DNA from: Vicia villosa
Taxonomy: Eukaryota; Streptophyta; Magnoliopsida; Fabales; Fabaceae
Assembly: GCF_029867415.1 (NCBI RefSeq)
Contig: NC_081184.1
Coordinates: 105,757,692-105,821,691, forward strand
Reading direction: 5' to 3'
DNA length: 64,000 nucleotides
Made by a program: the position numbers and the translations under genes
Notes under the pieces: generated by a model
The model's database searches: none
What the model was told of the DNA's origin: nothing
What the model saw: the letters and a program-made list of their open reading frames with translations, nothing else
Shown: positions 24,655-36,976 of the stretch, piece after piece
How positions within the stretch are numbered: the first letter of the stretch is position 1
Layout: each line of letters starts with the position of its first letter

Positions 24655-26017
24655 GCTGGCGACTCTGCTAGGGATGTTGCTAGACCTATTGCGGGTCCAT
24701 TCTTAGCGAGTCGATCCTAGCCTGCGTTTGTTTGTTTATTTACTGGGTGTTTACTTGTTTTATGTCTATACCTTGTATATATGTTTGCATGCTTATTCTT
24801 TGCCTGCATATCATGTTTATTTCTGTTTGCACATCATGCATATGGATTATATTTTGTGTTCCCTGGGGTCTTCTGTTCTGTTTTGCAGGTGGGGGGTTTG
24901 TATGAGGTAAAAGGCCCACTACCCAGGCCAGTGACACATAGGATTAGCGTGGATGCTCATGTCGACTCCCGTAGCCCTTGCTACGATCGAGCTTGACATG
25001 GGGTACCACAACTGGGCGAGGTTCTTTCATGGAACACTGTGTCTGGCACGCTTGTTGCCTCAAACACTTTGTACCCCATGAGAACTGTAGACCCTGGTGA
25101 CCATTAGGGACCACTTGTCTGTGTCTAGACTACATACCTGTGAGATTGGGATGGGACAGGAAACTTGACCTTCATCATACCCGGATTTCTGCTATTCCAT
25201 AAAAGGCATCGAACCTCTGATCCTGGGATATTTGACTTATACAGAAGTTCCACATCAGTTATCTCTCAAAATCAACGTCGAACCTCTGAATCTGGAAGGT
25301 TCGACCTTATTTGACTTATGCAAGGGTTATCTATCAGAATCAACGTCGAACCTCTGAATCTGGAGGATTTGACCATCTTTGACTTATGCACAAGCTATTG
25401 ATCCAGAAAGCAACGTCGAACCTCTGAATCTGGAGGATTCGACCATATCTTATTGACCATGAGAAAATGTTATCCAAGAGGCCTTGATCCTTGATCCTGA
25501 TTTATGATACATTTGCATCTTCATCAACATTTTTGCATTCATGCATTTGCATCCATGGTTACCAAGACTCTTACCACTTTTCCTCTCCATCAGATCAGTC
25601 AAGACGATTCCTCCACACCGATATCTGACAAGAGCTCACAGAAGAAGAATCATGGGGAATTACAATTAAGGTCGAGCTACCATCAGAAAACTCCATGCCC
25701 CCTAAAGGGGGCACCTTCCACCAATGGAGCCTGAAGACTTTGTGTTTGTCATAGAACATTTCATTTACATCATAATAAGGCCAATCTTGCCATTGTTTAG
25801 ACTTCTCAAGCATTTTCAACTGTATTACTTTTGTTGTTATCAAGTACTTCTCATTGTAAGAAACTCATTCTGTTTGAATAAATAAAAATAATGTAATATA
25901 CATGTTTTTCTCAAACCATTTCATCTTTGTCATTATGTTCATTGATATTCAACTCATTTGTCTTAAGCAACTAAAACAGGAGAATGATGAAAATAAAAAA
26001 AAACATGAATCACTGAC
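24655..26017 (+). mobile_element. Truncated second copy of the Ogre-A interior
   Basis: It matches 16827-18187 almost base for base, including the primer site and the CGAACCTCTGAATC repeats (25208-25448). It stops at 26017 after CACTGAC. S1 sequence then begins with TATGCTT, a heptamer also present at the corresponding place in the first copy (18191), so the junction has microhomology. Confidence 0.9.
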
Positions 26018-26197
26018 ATATGCTTAAGTTGGCCTGAATTGGCATTGTTTAAGTTGGCCTTGATGGCACCACTTTGAAGGCTTATGCCTTGTTGAAATGC
26101 CTCGATAACCTGGCATATGTTTAAATTGGGAGTTCTATGGTACCACATGCATTTGCATAGTTTAGTCGCATATTGAGTTGCGTGTTAACTTTGTTGT
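26018..26197 (+). mobile_element. Chromovirus solo LTR S1, middle segment
   Basis: It lies between the Ogre-A truncation and the copia element. It contains GGTACCACATGCAT, also found in S2 at 56869, which supports its assignment to a chromovirus LTR. The last five bases, GTTGT, are the left copy of the copia TSD. Confidence 0.7.
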
Positions 26198-27412
26198 TGT
26201 TAGTGCTTTTATTGGATGATTGGCATCTATGTTTGGCTAAAACATAATAGTAGTAAAACATAATATCATTGTGAATCTTGCAAATATAAAAAGAACAAAA
26301 CAGGTACAAGCAAGATGTTAGATGGAATATCATGACATCAACTCATGACATCGCGCCTGCAGAACTGGAAGAAAGATTCAGTTTGTACTTAACAGATACA
26401 ACATATTCACAGAATATTTTGTAATCCTATGTGGCGCAAATTTAAAGGTCAAAAGAATATTTGAAGAATCAGATCAGAAGATTGAAGATTCAAGAAGAAA
26501 CAGATCAGAAGATTGAAGATTCAACAGTTTCTAATTTAGGAGATAAATTAGGAAACTCATGATTAAAAGACCTTATTTGTAGCAGAATATTTCTACATAT
26601 TTGTAACAGCAAGGAGTGCTGCGATTTGTAAGCCCAAGTCTAATTGGGATCAAGTTATAAATAGGAAACTTTGTAACCTAGTTTGACATAGAAAACCTTT
26701 TTTAGAAACGATGTAGTCATTAGGGTTTCTATAGTTAGACCACCCAGGTTGTCGGATGGCTTCCATGTCCTTCTCGAAACCTGTAGGTTAGAGAAGTGAT
26801 TGTCCTCACTCGTAAGGTGTAGGTAAGAGTTTAGTATTGTATTCATGATCAAAGTTGTGAAGCAAGATCAAGTTATTGTTCATTGTTAATTGTGTAAATA
26901 GTTGTTACAGGGTTGTAACAGTTAGGTATCACTAGGGAATGATCAGAGGTTCTCTTATCTTGGATGGAGTTCTGAGATAAAGGTTGCATTGGGTAGTGAC
27001 TAGGTAAACCAGAGGTTGTTTATCTGTAAACCTGAGGTTGTTTACATAAAATAGTACTACTGATAGTGAAATCCTCTTCCTGGCTTGGTAGCCCCCAGAG
27101 TAGGTAGTTAGACCGAACTGGGTTAACAATTAACTGTGTTATTTATCTTCTGCATTGTTTGTTCACTTATGAATGTTATGACATTGTTTATAACATCAGG
27201 TTCAGAAGTGTTAGCTGTTCCTAAACAGAACCATATAAAGATTATAATCTGGTTATGTCTACTGAACATGTGTGATCCCAAGTCTCATTGACTTCTGTTT
27301 AGGAGTAATTAATCAATGGGGGGATCTTTCTATTCTGCCTCTGCTACATTAATAACAGATCAGATGTCTTGACATCGGGATTGACATCCGAGTCTGTCAT
27401 ACCATAATTTCA
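26198..27412 (+). mobile_element. 5' LTR of a Ty1/copia-type element
   Basis: It runs from TGTTAGTGC at 26198 to ...ATAATTTCA at 27412 (1215 bp). It is preceded by GTTGT (26193-26197), repeated after the 3' LTR (33281-33285). Against the 3' LTR it shows roughly 60 differences by eye (about 5%), making it the oldest intact LTR pair in the window. Confidence 0.92.
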
Positions 27413-27414
27413 AT

Positions 27415-27426
27415 TGGTATCAGAGC
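27415..27426 (+). other. Primer-binding site, tRNA-iMet type
   Basis: TGGTATCAGAGC starts two bases after the LTR terminus, as is usual for plant copia elements. Confidence 0.88.
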
Positions 27427-30400
27427 AGGCATCATGTCTATTTTTGGATGAGATCCATGAGGGATAAATTCTAGTTGTGGTAAAGGTAGAAGATTGTTTG
27501 AACAAAGAATGTTCATATTATATGGTCCCTTGAAGTGGAGGATGAACCTATATGATTAGACCAACCAGACCTAAGAGTTGTGATGCTAGAACAAGGAGTG
27601 CTAAATCCAAAGACTTCATGCGGGAGTGAAGAACTTGAATTTCAGAACTAATTCGACCGGTATCTATGGACAGAGAAGAATCGCATCAAAACCTTCATGC
27701 GGGAGTGAAGATATTTATAAGGTAACCTCTGTATTCTTGTGAGTTTGTCAGGTCAGGATTTTGGTTAGGTCTAGTCAGCTGCTTGATGCAGAAGCAAGCA
27801 TTGTGCAAGGTTGAGCAGCAATCAATCTGTAGTTGTCATGCTTACTACTAACACTTAAAGTAAGCATTGTGTGAATTCTGTTGAGGTATGACTATTTTCC
27901 GCTGCATAGTCTCTGAGAAACCCTAGGGTTATGTATAGTCAACAAAATGTATGGCATGTATTGACAGCTATAATTAAAGTGTCAAAGATACTTGAGTAAC
28001 CTCTCAAGTCCACTCATAATGACATGGTTTTTTAGAGCTGATGAATGTCAACTGATCAATGATATTCATAATTATCTGCAAGTGTGTACCTTGAAAATTT
28101 CAAGGCTGAGTGTTCCTAGAAGGAGGAACAAATGTTCTACTAGATGTTAGGACATTAAGAACTGGTATGCAGCTACCAGCTGAAGAACAGATGTTCTGGT
28201 GCTAAACTAATATAGTGTGAGAACATTGGGTTGGAACCTACTCCTCGTCTGGAAGAGGAGACATCTGGCTAAGTTAATCAGGACACGATTAACATGTGCT
28301 CAACACTTCTAAGAAAACTCATGAAGGTATTCCTTTCTGATCCTTTGTGTTGTACTTGTGAAAAGCCTATATCTGCGAGTTTCCTCTGATCAACGAAACC
28401 AGATAAGTATCATAACCATAAAGCAGATGTTGGAGCTGAATACTGTATCTCAATCACAGTGAAATATGGTTAAGAATGTGTACTGCCCTAGTTGTTATCT
28501 AGACAGGGTAGTGTTGTTTGAAATCAAGGAAGTCAGATGAATCTGACTAATTCAGTGTCATGCTATAACTAAGTCTGTTCCAGAAACCTAGCTGAGGGAA
28601 TCTCCTCTATAGGTACAGACTTTGGCATCCCTCATCTCAAAATCAGAATGAAAGTCTGAAGAAAAGCTTATTGAGATGTTGGCTACTTTATCCCTTGATA
28701 TGTCTAGATATTGCTGATAATTGGATTATTCTGTTATTACCCTGAGTGTTGTCAATTTGACATTAAAGATGTTAACCAAGAACCATGAAGGATGATGTCA
28801 TATCTGATGTTACAACATCATTCAATATCTTCAGTTATTTTGTTTATTTGCCAAGAAAAGAAAGTATAAATGTGAAGAGGTAATCAGTCAGAATGACCTA
28901 GTGTGAGTAGCAAATTCTAACTGAAAAGCTGGTAAGTACTTTGACGGGAGACTTAGTACTTATTAGGTTTAGAACCTGGATGCTGGACTAAGAACAAGTT
29001 CTTATAGCCATGAGTTCTCAATTATCTTCACACATCAAAGAAGAAGGCAAGAGTCTCTGATGTGGCATACTGATTCTGTTAAATATCTTGATGGGAGATG
29101 GATATTTACAAAGTCCGTATAAAACAACTCAGACATGTATATTGAAGATCAATTTATGGTTATACAATCATAGTTTCTTCTATTCCAAGTTACAGAATAT
29201 GGAAATGTGGATCTTGTGTAGCAAGCAAACTGAGGTTTCTAAACTTGGAATCTGTGGCAAATTCCAAATGACGGGAACTTCAAGGACGAACATCAAAGAT
29301 GTCCTAAAGTTGTATATCTCAGGGGGGGTAAAAGAGTATGAAGATCAGCAAAGACAATGTTTTTCTACTTCTTTTCATTTGAAAAGTCTTTCAAAGACTA
29401 ATCTTGAAGAATGAAGAACAAAGTCTTTTCAAAGCCTAATCTTGAAGAATGAAGAACAAAGTCACACAAAAACCTCAGAACATAACTTAAATCATGTTTA
29501 TTCTCAAAGACCAGCAAAGAATATTCTTTGTATTATCATCTGACGACATGAATTGATGGTGTGTATCACTTGTTCTGATCTAAGTGCATGATCCAACCTA
29601 TGCACAAGTCCACCTGGTGCAGTTTGTTCTCAAATAACATTTCTTGATGAAGACTTTGGTTAAAGTCCAGGTATGTTGTTTAAATTGCTCAGGTTTATAG
29701 AGTCTTTTTGTTTTGTTTGAGTCTTGTTTGAGTCCCTCATGTTCTTCTTTCGGATATGAGAAGTGTCTAGAGTCTAGGTTATGATTGTCTAATTGAGTCA
29801 ATCATAGGGTTTAAGGGTAGTGTTCAGGCATTGTTAAGTCTGAGGTCATTGTTTACAACTGTTTGGTAAAGAATAAAGAGTCTTGTTTTGTGTCGTGAAC
29901 ACAAATTGTTTCTTGTGTTCCAAGTCCTCTATAGAGAAAATTTTATATCTATGGATAGTCAGAGTCTGTTTGAGTTTAGATGAACTTATGTCTTAAGTGG
30001 TACTAACATCACAAGGTACGTATTTCCTGGAAGAAGGACTGGGAATATACATTAGAAGTTTGAAAAAGCAACATTATTGTCTAAAGTGGCAGTTCAGGCA
30101 TAATGTGGATTAGAATGGGCAGGTTCTGATCTAGATGTAAGTAATGTGTTTTGACAATACATAATTACTTTCATGATGAAGACTTCACTTAGTGAAGATG
30201 ACTATGAAGACAAAAGTTCTATGATCGGATCAACACAGCTAAGGATAAAGGAGAATCTCTTCTGTTCAAGGAGCATGTTAATCAATGTGTGAGATTGAAA
30301 AACACCATATCAAGAAGGATTTTGAATTGTCTTAAGCAGACCATGATCCGATTCAAACATGGTAAGGTTATGCTCAACAAAATTCAAGGAGTGGCAGTTC

Positions 30401-31322
30401 TGTTTGTTGAGATTGTGGCAACCTCTTTGTGTGTGCTTCTAGTATCAAAAGGTCTTCTGTTGATCGTTTCTGAAGGAGATAAGTTATTAGGCAAGGGTCT
30501 GTTGAAGAAAGAGATGAAACTTGTGGAAAATACCGGTAGTACAAATGTCAGACACAATGTTATGACATTCTACTTCTGGTGTAAGTATTTATTGTAAGGA
30601 ACAAATTTGCTATAGTGAGTGTGTTCAGCAAGACTGTTGAACAGAGGGTGCGGCTCTTAAAGATATGAAGATGAGTCTTATATTTTCCATTCATCATTTC
30701 AAGCTTATTCCGTTGGGGAAGCTCAGACTATCTCAGATAGGGGGAGTAACTTCTTTTGTCAAGAAAAATTTCTTGGTTAAAAATACTTTAAACATCATAA
30801 AGAAAATGTGATACTTTTGTCAGCTATTTATGAATGGTTCAAGCTAACCATGTGCAATTGGTAACCATGATTCCTTCTCAACACTAATGAGGTAGTTGTG
30901 TGTCTAACAGTCTCAAGGTGTTCAGAACAACAGAAGTCTAAGTCTATGACTAATGAGTAAGTAGGGAGTTTGTTAATTGATCCAAAAAGATGCTCTGTCT
31001 TAATCTTTTACAGAATCTTGAGCTATGTGCTTAAAGGGAAGAAAAGTGACAATGTCTGACACGATGTCATGACATGTCCAAAGACATTGAATCTTCTAAG
31101 TCAAACAAGGAAATTTGACTTGAAGTTTATCTACACATCAGTGGTCAGTGTAAAGTACAATCAATGACTATGCATGCACTGGTTATTCAAGATAACTCCT
31201 ATCAGAAAAACAGTCAAAAACTGCTTTGGAAAGAGTAATTGATTTTGGAATTGTTACCTAATTAACCATTTGACCATTGAACAAGACCAAAGACCATCGT
31301 TATTTCCTATAATATCCAATGG

Positions 31323-31333
31323 CTATATAATAA
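31323..31333 (+). promoter_or_regulatory. Possible internal TATA box
   Basis: CTATATAATAA lies about 45 bp before the ATG at 31370, with a short AC-rich leader between. The arrangement looks like a small promoter plus leader; activity is unknown. Confidence 0.35.
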
Positions 31334-31369
31334 CATCTCCATGAATTGCAGAAATCAAACTCTCTCAAA

Positions 31370-31771
31370 ATGTCGTTCGTGTGCGTTCTTGTGAGTCGTG
31401 TTTGGGTTTGGTATTGCGATGGGTTGCTATACCAAAACCTCTTCAGAAAAAGAAAAACACGGGCTGGGGATGTTGATGGTCTCTACCATGGGTTTTTCTG
31501 CAATAACAACAAAGATGTTCCACTATATACAACCTTCAATATAGGAATCATTTTCGTTGTGATTTATGATCTGAGTTATGAACACAATTGTGATTTGTGT
31601 TCTAAGTTACTAGGACTGGTGGACAGTTTTCACTCAAGTCCTCTCTCTAGGTCTATGCTAGGATTCAGTTTCTGGTACAAGACTATGGAAGGGGTCCCTT
31701 ATGCCACCATTGGTCCTCCAAGACGCAGGGCTTCTCCCATCATCTTCCTCGTGAACATCTGTGTGGCATGA
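31370..31771 (+). CDS. Unrecognised 133-codon ORF in the copia interior
   Basis: The ATG at 31370 is preceded by a TATA-like box and the leader CAAACTCTCTCAAAATG. An upstream in-frame ATG at 31346 would add eight codons. The predicted protein starts MSFVCVLVSRVWVWYC, has a basic KRKTR patch near residue 27, a hydrophobic stretch near residues 56-66 (IIFVVIYDL) and several Cys. I recognise no family. Its place, after the expected end of pol and before the polypurine tract, is where some copia elements carry an extra ORF. It could equally be a chance ORF. Confidence 0.3.
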   Translation: MSFVCVLVSRVWVWYCDGLLYQNLFRKRKTRAGDVDGLYHGFFCNNNKDVPLYTTFNIGIIFVVIYDLSYEHNCDLCSKLLGLVDSFHSSPLSRSMLGFSFWYKTMEGVPYATIGPPRRRASPIIFLVNICVA

Positions 31772-32058
31772 AGGTGTTCCACTGCATATTATGACATCAG
31801 TCCATTCTTTGTCATATTGTGTCTAAAAAGGGGGAGAGAATACCATCTACCATCTTCTGATTTTGCTACTATAAAAAGAAATAAAGGATTTTGTAGCAGA
31901 CTAACGATGTTATGATGTGGTTCAAGTCCTGAAGAACAGAAGGTAAAAGCCCAATTCTGAGAATGTAAAATTCTGTTCTTCCTTGGTGTCTTGAAAGTTG
32001 AAGTAGTTATGTTTTGCTGCACTTGTAATGAATGTTTAATTTTTAGCCAAAATATGCC

Positions 32059-32070
32059 AAATGGGGAGAT
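32059..32070 (+). other. Polypurine tract of the copia element
   Basis: AAATGGGGAGAT directly precedes the 3' LTR start TGTTAGTGC. Confidence 0.8.
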
Positions 32071-33280
32071 TGTTAGTGCTTTTATTGGCTGATTGGCATC
32101 TATGTTTGGCTAAAATATAATAGCAGTAAAACATAATATCATTGTGAATCTTGCAAATATAAAAAGAACAAAACAGGTACAAGCAAGATGTTAGATGGAA
32201 TGTCATGACATCAACTCATGACATCGCGCCTGCAAAACTGGAAGAAAGATTCAGTTTGTACTTAACAAATACAAGATATTCGCAGAATATTTTGTAATCC
32301 TATATGGCGCAAATTTAAAGGTCAAAAGAATATTTGAAGAATCAGATCAGAAGATTGAAGATTCAGGAAGAAACAGATCAGAAGATTGAAGATTCAGCAG
32401 TTTCTAATTTAGGAGATAAATTAGGAAACTCATGATTAAAAGACCTTATTTGTAGCAGAATATTTCTGCATATTTGTAATAGTAAGGAGTGCTGCGAATT
32501 GTTAAGCCCAAGTCCAATTGGGATCAGTTTATAAATATGAAACTTTGTAAACTAGTTTGACATAGAAAACCTTGTTTAGAAACGATGTAGTCATTAGGGT
32601 TTCTATAGGTATACCACCCAGGTTGTGGGATGGCTGCCATGTCCTTCTCGAAACCTGTAGGTTAGAGAAGTGATTGTCCTCACTCGAAACCTGTAGGTAA
32701 GAGTTGAGTATTGTATTCTTGATCGAAGCTGGGAAGCAAGATCAAGTTATTGTTCATTGTTAATTGTGTAAATAGCTGTTGCAGGGTTGTAACAGTTAGC
32801 TATCACTAGGGAGTGAGCAGAGGTCCTCTTGGATGGAGTTCTGAGATAAAGGTTGCATTGGGTAGTGACTAGGTAAACCAGAGGTTGTTTATCTGTAAAC
32901 CTGAGGTTGTTTACATAAAATAGTACTACTAATAGTGAAATCTTCTTCCTGGCTTGGTAGCCCCCAGAGTAGGTTGTTAGACCGAACTGGATTAACAATT
33001 AACTATGCTATTTATCTTTTTCATTGTTTGTTCAGTTATGAATGTTATGACATTGTTTATAACATCAAGTTCAGAAGTGTTAGCTGTTAATAAACAAAAC
33101 CATATAAAGATTATAATCTGGTTATGTCTACTGAACATGTGTGATCCCAGGTCTCATTGACTCCTGTTTAGGAGTAATTAATAAATGGGGGATCTTTCTA
33201 CTTTTCCTCTGCTACATTAATAACAGATCAGATGTCTTGACATCGGGATTGACATCCGAGTCTGTCATACCAGAATTTCA
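32071..33280 (+). mobile_element. 3' LTR of the copia-type element
   Basis: It is 1210 bp, TGTTAGTGC...AGAATTTCA, followed by the TSD GTTGT at 33281-33285. Its one notable indel against the 5' LTR is a 5-bp loss near 32827. Confidence 0.92.
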
Positions 33281-33285
33281 GTTGT

Positions 33286-33923
33286 TATTATTCATTGTTT
33301 ATTGATTGTCGTTGTTTTGTTGTTGTTATAAGTTGTTGTTGCTATAAGTTGTTACGTTGATTTACTAAGTGGCTTGTTGTTGTTACTAAGTGGTTTGTTG
33401 GATGTTTTATAGTTGTTGTTTTGAAGTGGTGAAATTTGTATGATTCTGATCTAATATACTGTTTATCATACGCCTATTTATATTGATTTGATATCTCACC
33501 CTTTCTTTTGTTTCGCCGTTACCTTTATACTGGTAACGTGCAGGTGATTAGCGGCGATGAAGATTTAGTAGTTTCATCGAGTCCAAGTTGGTGTGTCGCT
33601 CTGATACGTAACACCCAGGGAGGGATTAATGATTATCTTTGTAGTTTCTATTGTTGTTAGTATAGTCGTTGTACTTTAGTTGAATAAAAAGTGACATGTT
33701 GTTTAAGTTGAATAATTATGAATTCCGCTGCGTATTGAATTAAAGTTGTTTTGTTTCTAAAAGTTGATAAAAGTTGTTTTGTGATCTTCCGCGATCAAAG
33801 TGTTTTGTATCTAGTTATGTGATATTTTTATGAAGAAAATGTGATATCCCAAACAATTGTTGAAAGTTTTTAAAATACTCTGATTTTTGTATTATAATTT
33901 TGGGTAGAATTTGGGGTGTTACA
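33286..33923 (+). mobile_element. Chromovirus solo LTR S1, right segment
   Basis: It contains the GTGCAGGTGATTAGCGGCGA region (near 33538) typical of the second half of chromovirus LTRs; S2 has an equivalent at 57095-57125. It ends TTTGGGGTGTTACA at 33923, followed by the TSD ACACG. Confidence 0.82.
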
Positions 33924-34325
33924 ACACGGGCCGTGTCAGGTGACACGGGCACGCGTGTCAGCCCAATGGTTTTGTTCCTAGCTTCCACTATCCACCTTCT
34001 GACATGGGTGTGTCAGGTGACACAGGCACCCGTGTTAGGCATCTGTTTTTGAGAAAAATCACTCCTGAACCTTGCAGAATTTCTCTCGTCTTTGCACCAG
34101 TTCCTCAGACTGTTCATTTGCACCTGAAAACACTAACACTACCAAACCAAGACATCACAAGCATCTTAATTAACATAAAATTCAACATAATGCAATACAA
34201 AAATACCAAATGCAAAATATGAAATAACTAAAGAGAAAGAGATGAAAGACAAACCAATATGTTACCAAAATGATAGATATTTGTCGAATAATTAAAGGAA
34301 ACTAAGTAGAATTGGTGACCGATCA
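33924..34325 (-). mobile_element. Athila-type 3' LTR, proximal part
   Basis: In minus orientation the LTR begins TGATCGGTCACCAATTCT at 34325 and continues left to the S1 insertion, resuming at 7305. It carries two pairs of GACACG/CGTGTC-type dyads, with centres near 33930 and 33950.5, and 34007.5 and 34027.5. Confidence 0.82.
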
Positions 34326-35924
34326 CAACCCCAAATTTAGCTCATTGTTTGTCCTCAAGTAATGCATGAGACATCAAGAGGTCACCCCTGAATTTATTCT
34401 TACCACAATACAACCAATGTCTTTCACAACTCGTTTTCCACCTTTCTGGTCAAGTTTCCGGTTTCCCTATCCAAACTGTCTGTTGCACTTCCACATCAAA
34501 GTACTTCTTCACCTGCAAGCTTTTTCACACTTCTCACCAAATCTCTCAGGATTAAAGTGTTTTTCACTCATAATTCAGCATATGCAATACCAAATCTTAA
34601 ATTCGAATAAACTCTACCTTCATTACGCAGACAGATTGCACACATTTTTTGAGATCTTCGGGTTATAACGGAGCTTAGGTACGGTGGGATAAACAAATAA
34701 AAAGGATATACGAGGGGTTTTATGCTCAAAATTCATGATGTTGTTCTTGTATCTGTGCTTATTTTATCACCATGGGGATCTAACCGCATCCTTTTTTCCG
34801 AGTCTTTGGTTTCACTCACTATAATTTTCCGAGCGTTTCAATGATCATCGAGTCGCTTTGCTTATACAAGTGCTCTTTTTTTCTTTTCAAGACATGTTTC
34901 TGTCTCAACATTTTTCTTTCTTTTCTCTTTTTTTTCTTCTTTTTTTTTATATAATTTTTATTGCACTCGCTCTTCTCATCTTAGGTGCACCACCCTAAAC
35001 TTAGAACTTAACACTGATTCAAAAACTTCAACACTTATGCCGAGCAGGGTAGGAAGTGTTTGGCCATGGGTTAACAGATGTGGTTATAACAAACAAATGG
35101 ATACATGCTCAACAAGGTTAAAAGGGGATACACATCATAATAGGATGGCTAGAAAGGCTCAGGGAAAAATAGAAACAGCGTGCCTCAGTGTGTTTCATCA
35201 TGTAGTGCAATGTGAGTAGAACCTACGCAAACTCATAGTGATTAACTCATACCTGACTGAACTCTCATGATGATATATTTTTCTGGATTTTTGTACGCTC
35301 ACCATGTTGGCCAAAACTTACAGGTTCTAAAGTACATCTCGTGTAACGTTGCTTCTTTTCCGGTTCGGGTCCACAGTACTCCAATCTAAGTCTCGTGTCA
35401 TCAAGTTGCATCCAACAATTATTTTTGATTGTATCAGCTTTCGGGGGCTCTTAGAGAGCAAGTCTGGGTTGCACATTTCATCCTCTAACTACCAATTCAT
35501 CATTCATCCAACAAAATGTAATCAATCTGTAACACAGGGTAAACAAAGCAACACAAAGCAAAATAACATAAAACTTAAAATAAAACCATATATGACTAGA
35601 AACAAAAACTGAAAAACAAAAAAAAAATAAAAGAACCCCCTAACAATTGAACTAAACATTGACCTCAATGTTTTAGCACAAGCACGAGGATAACTCACAG
35701 CGCCTACTGAGGAGGAGGAGAATGTGGAAAATGCAACACTAGACGTTGCATCATCGCATGCATTTCATAAATAGCAGTCCCTTGTCGGGTCTGTTCAACT
35801 CCTTGCCTAAACAACTCTACACCTTATCGGAAAAGCTCCACACCTTATCTGGTTTGCTCGATCAGAAGGTGACCGATTTCAGTTTGCACCCACCCCTATT
35901 GATCTAGAGGCGTGAAGGAGGACC
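34326..35924 (-). mobile_element. Athila 3' untranslated region
   Basis: The minus strand reads from the end of the ORF-1-like gene to a GGGG-containing purine stretch (ATTTGGGGTTG, 34326-34336) next to the LTR. It includes the block TTACTTGAGGACAAACAATG (minus, near 34343-34362), characteristic of Athila elements just upstream of the 3' LTR. A T-rich tract lies at 34900-34960. No coding potential was recognised. Confidence 0.7.
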
Positions 35925-36976
35925 CTAAAGCATGCTATTTCGAATCATGGGGGGTATAAAGTGATCCTCAGTAGGTTGCTCTTCTTCTTCATCTGCACCT
36001 GCAATAAAATCATCCATATAATCGTCCCTTTCGTTTGGGACATTGTTCTCATATAACCAGTTATCAGGATTAGCAATAATAATAAAATCAGGGGCAGGCA
36101 AAGCAAGAATATGCCTCTTATGGATAACTAGGGAAAAATAGTCAGAATGAACCTCAATCATTTATTGGTGAACCAGGGCTTCCTAATAAATTTTGTTCTT
36201 ACCTTCTACAGTACCTACCTCAAACAAGTCCATGCCATATCCAAGATGATAAGTGATATGGGTGATCATGTCGCCTACCGAAATGTCACCCGAGCTGGTT
36301 CTACCATTGCGGCCCAAATAATTGGCCGCAAAAATGGCAACATTGATCGACTCTTGGTGGGCTATGCAGAATTAGAAGAACAACTCCCTCTGAGTTGTAA
36401 CTCTGGTACTGTCACCTCGTCCAAATAAGGTGTAAGCCAATGCCTTTTGGGCATACCTGAAACACGGGTTATAAATACCCAAAGCCTTTTCCCATTTGGT
36501 GATATATTCATCTTTATCTATAATGGCCATCCAAAAATCGCCAGGGACAAAGGTATCGGGCACAGTTCCTTGACCAATAATTGGGAGGTGAAGAATTCCC
36601 CCAATTCATCAATAGATAATTCATGCTCAGTATTAAATAGACGGAAGGTTAGAGTACTGTAGTACTCTTTTGCAGACCCGGTCCACTTATTTTTTAGTTT
36701 GAAATCAAGGGTGCTTAAAAATTCAAGAGTTATGTGCTTAAAGGATGGCTCCTCAAAGTGCATAAACTCTAGCATGCCAAGAGTGTGAAACATCTGATAA
36801 ATTTCATGTTTTAAACCCAGAGCATCAAGAGTAGTATCACAAATGTACCTCGTAGGAATTAACTTACGCTTGATGTGGGCATTATACCTCCTATGGTGAT
36901 TCGGGTTCACAAAGATTATGTCATGCGTGTTTGGGACGCGCCTAGCTCTCTGTCTTGGCCTCGATGACTCAGCCAC
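35925..36976 (-). pseudogene. ATHILA ORF-1-like gene (env position), frameshifted
   Basis: The start at 36976 (MAESSRPRQRARRVP) gives 152 codons. They include LEFLSTLDFKL and FRLFNTEHELSIDELGEFF, which I recognise as the ATHILA ORF-1 family pattern. The frame is lost near 36520, resumes in another frame (36372-36563) and again at 35925-36161, where an acidic C-terminus ends in MIRNSML. The gene lies downstream of integrase, the position called env-like in Athila elements; the function of the protein is not established. At least two frameshifts make this copy inactive. Confidence 0.75.

Larger units (their letters stand above)
27413..32070 (+). mobile_element. Interior of the copia-type element, no recognisable pol
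   Basis: It is 4658 bp with stops in all frames. I could not recognise gag, protease, integrase or RT. Two stretches resemble polypurine tracts (AGGGGGAGTAAC near 30738 and AAAGGGGGAGAGA near 31828) besides the one at the LTR. ORFs of about 100 codons (29088-29414, 30289-30597) have no domain I recognise. LTR length and primer site suit copia, possibly the SIRE/Maximus lineage; that lineage call is a guess. Confidence 0.6.

Noticed and set aside
13095..26022. ATATG on both sides of Ogre-A as a target-site duplication
   Set aside because: The right copy is followed by S1 LTR rather than the Tat protease that precedes 13100, and it overlaps a heptamer shared with the Ogre-A interior; a deletion junction explains it better.
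27413..27426. tRNA-like sequence TGGTATCAGAGC (also at 5553)
   Set aside because: It is only the 12 bases complementary to the tRNA-Met 3' end, directly after an LTR terminus; no tRNA cloverleaf follows.
34004..35612. Plus-strand ORFs of 60-100 codons in the Athila 3' region
   Set aside because: The coding strand of the element here is minus; they show no domain and fall in the 3' untranslated region and LTR.
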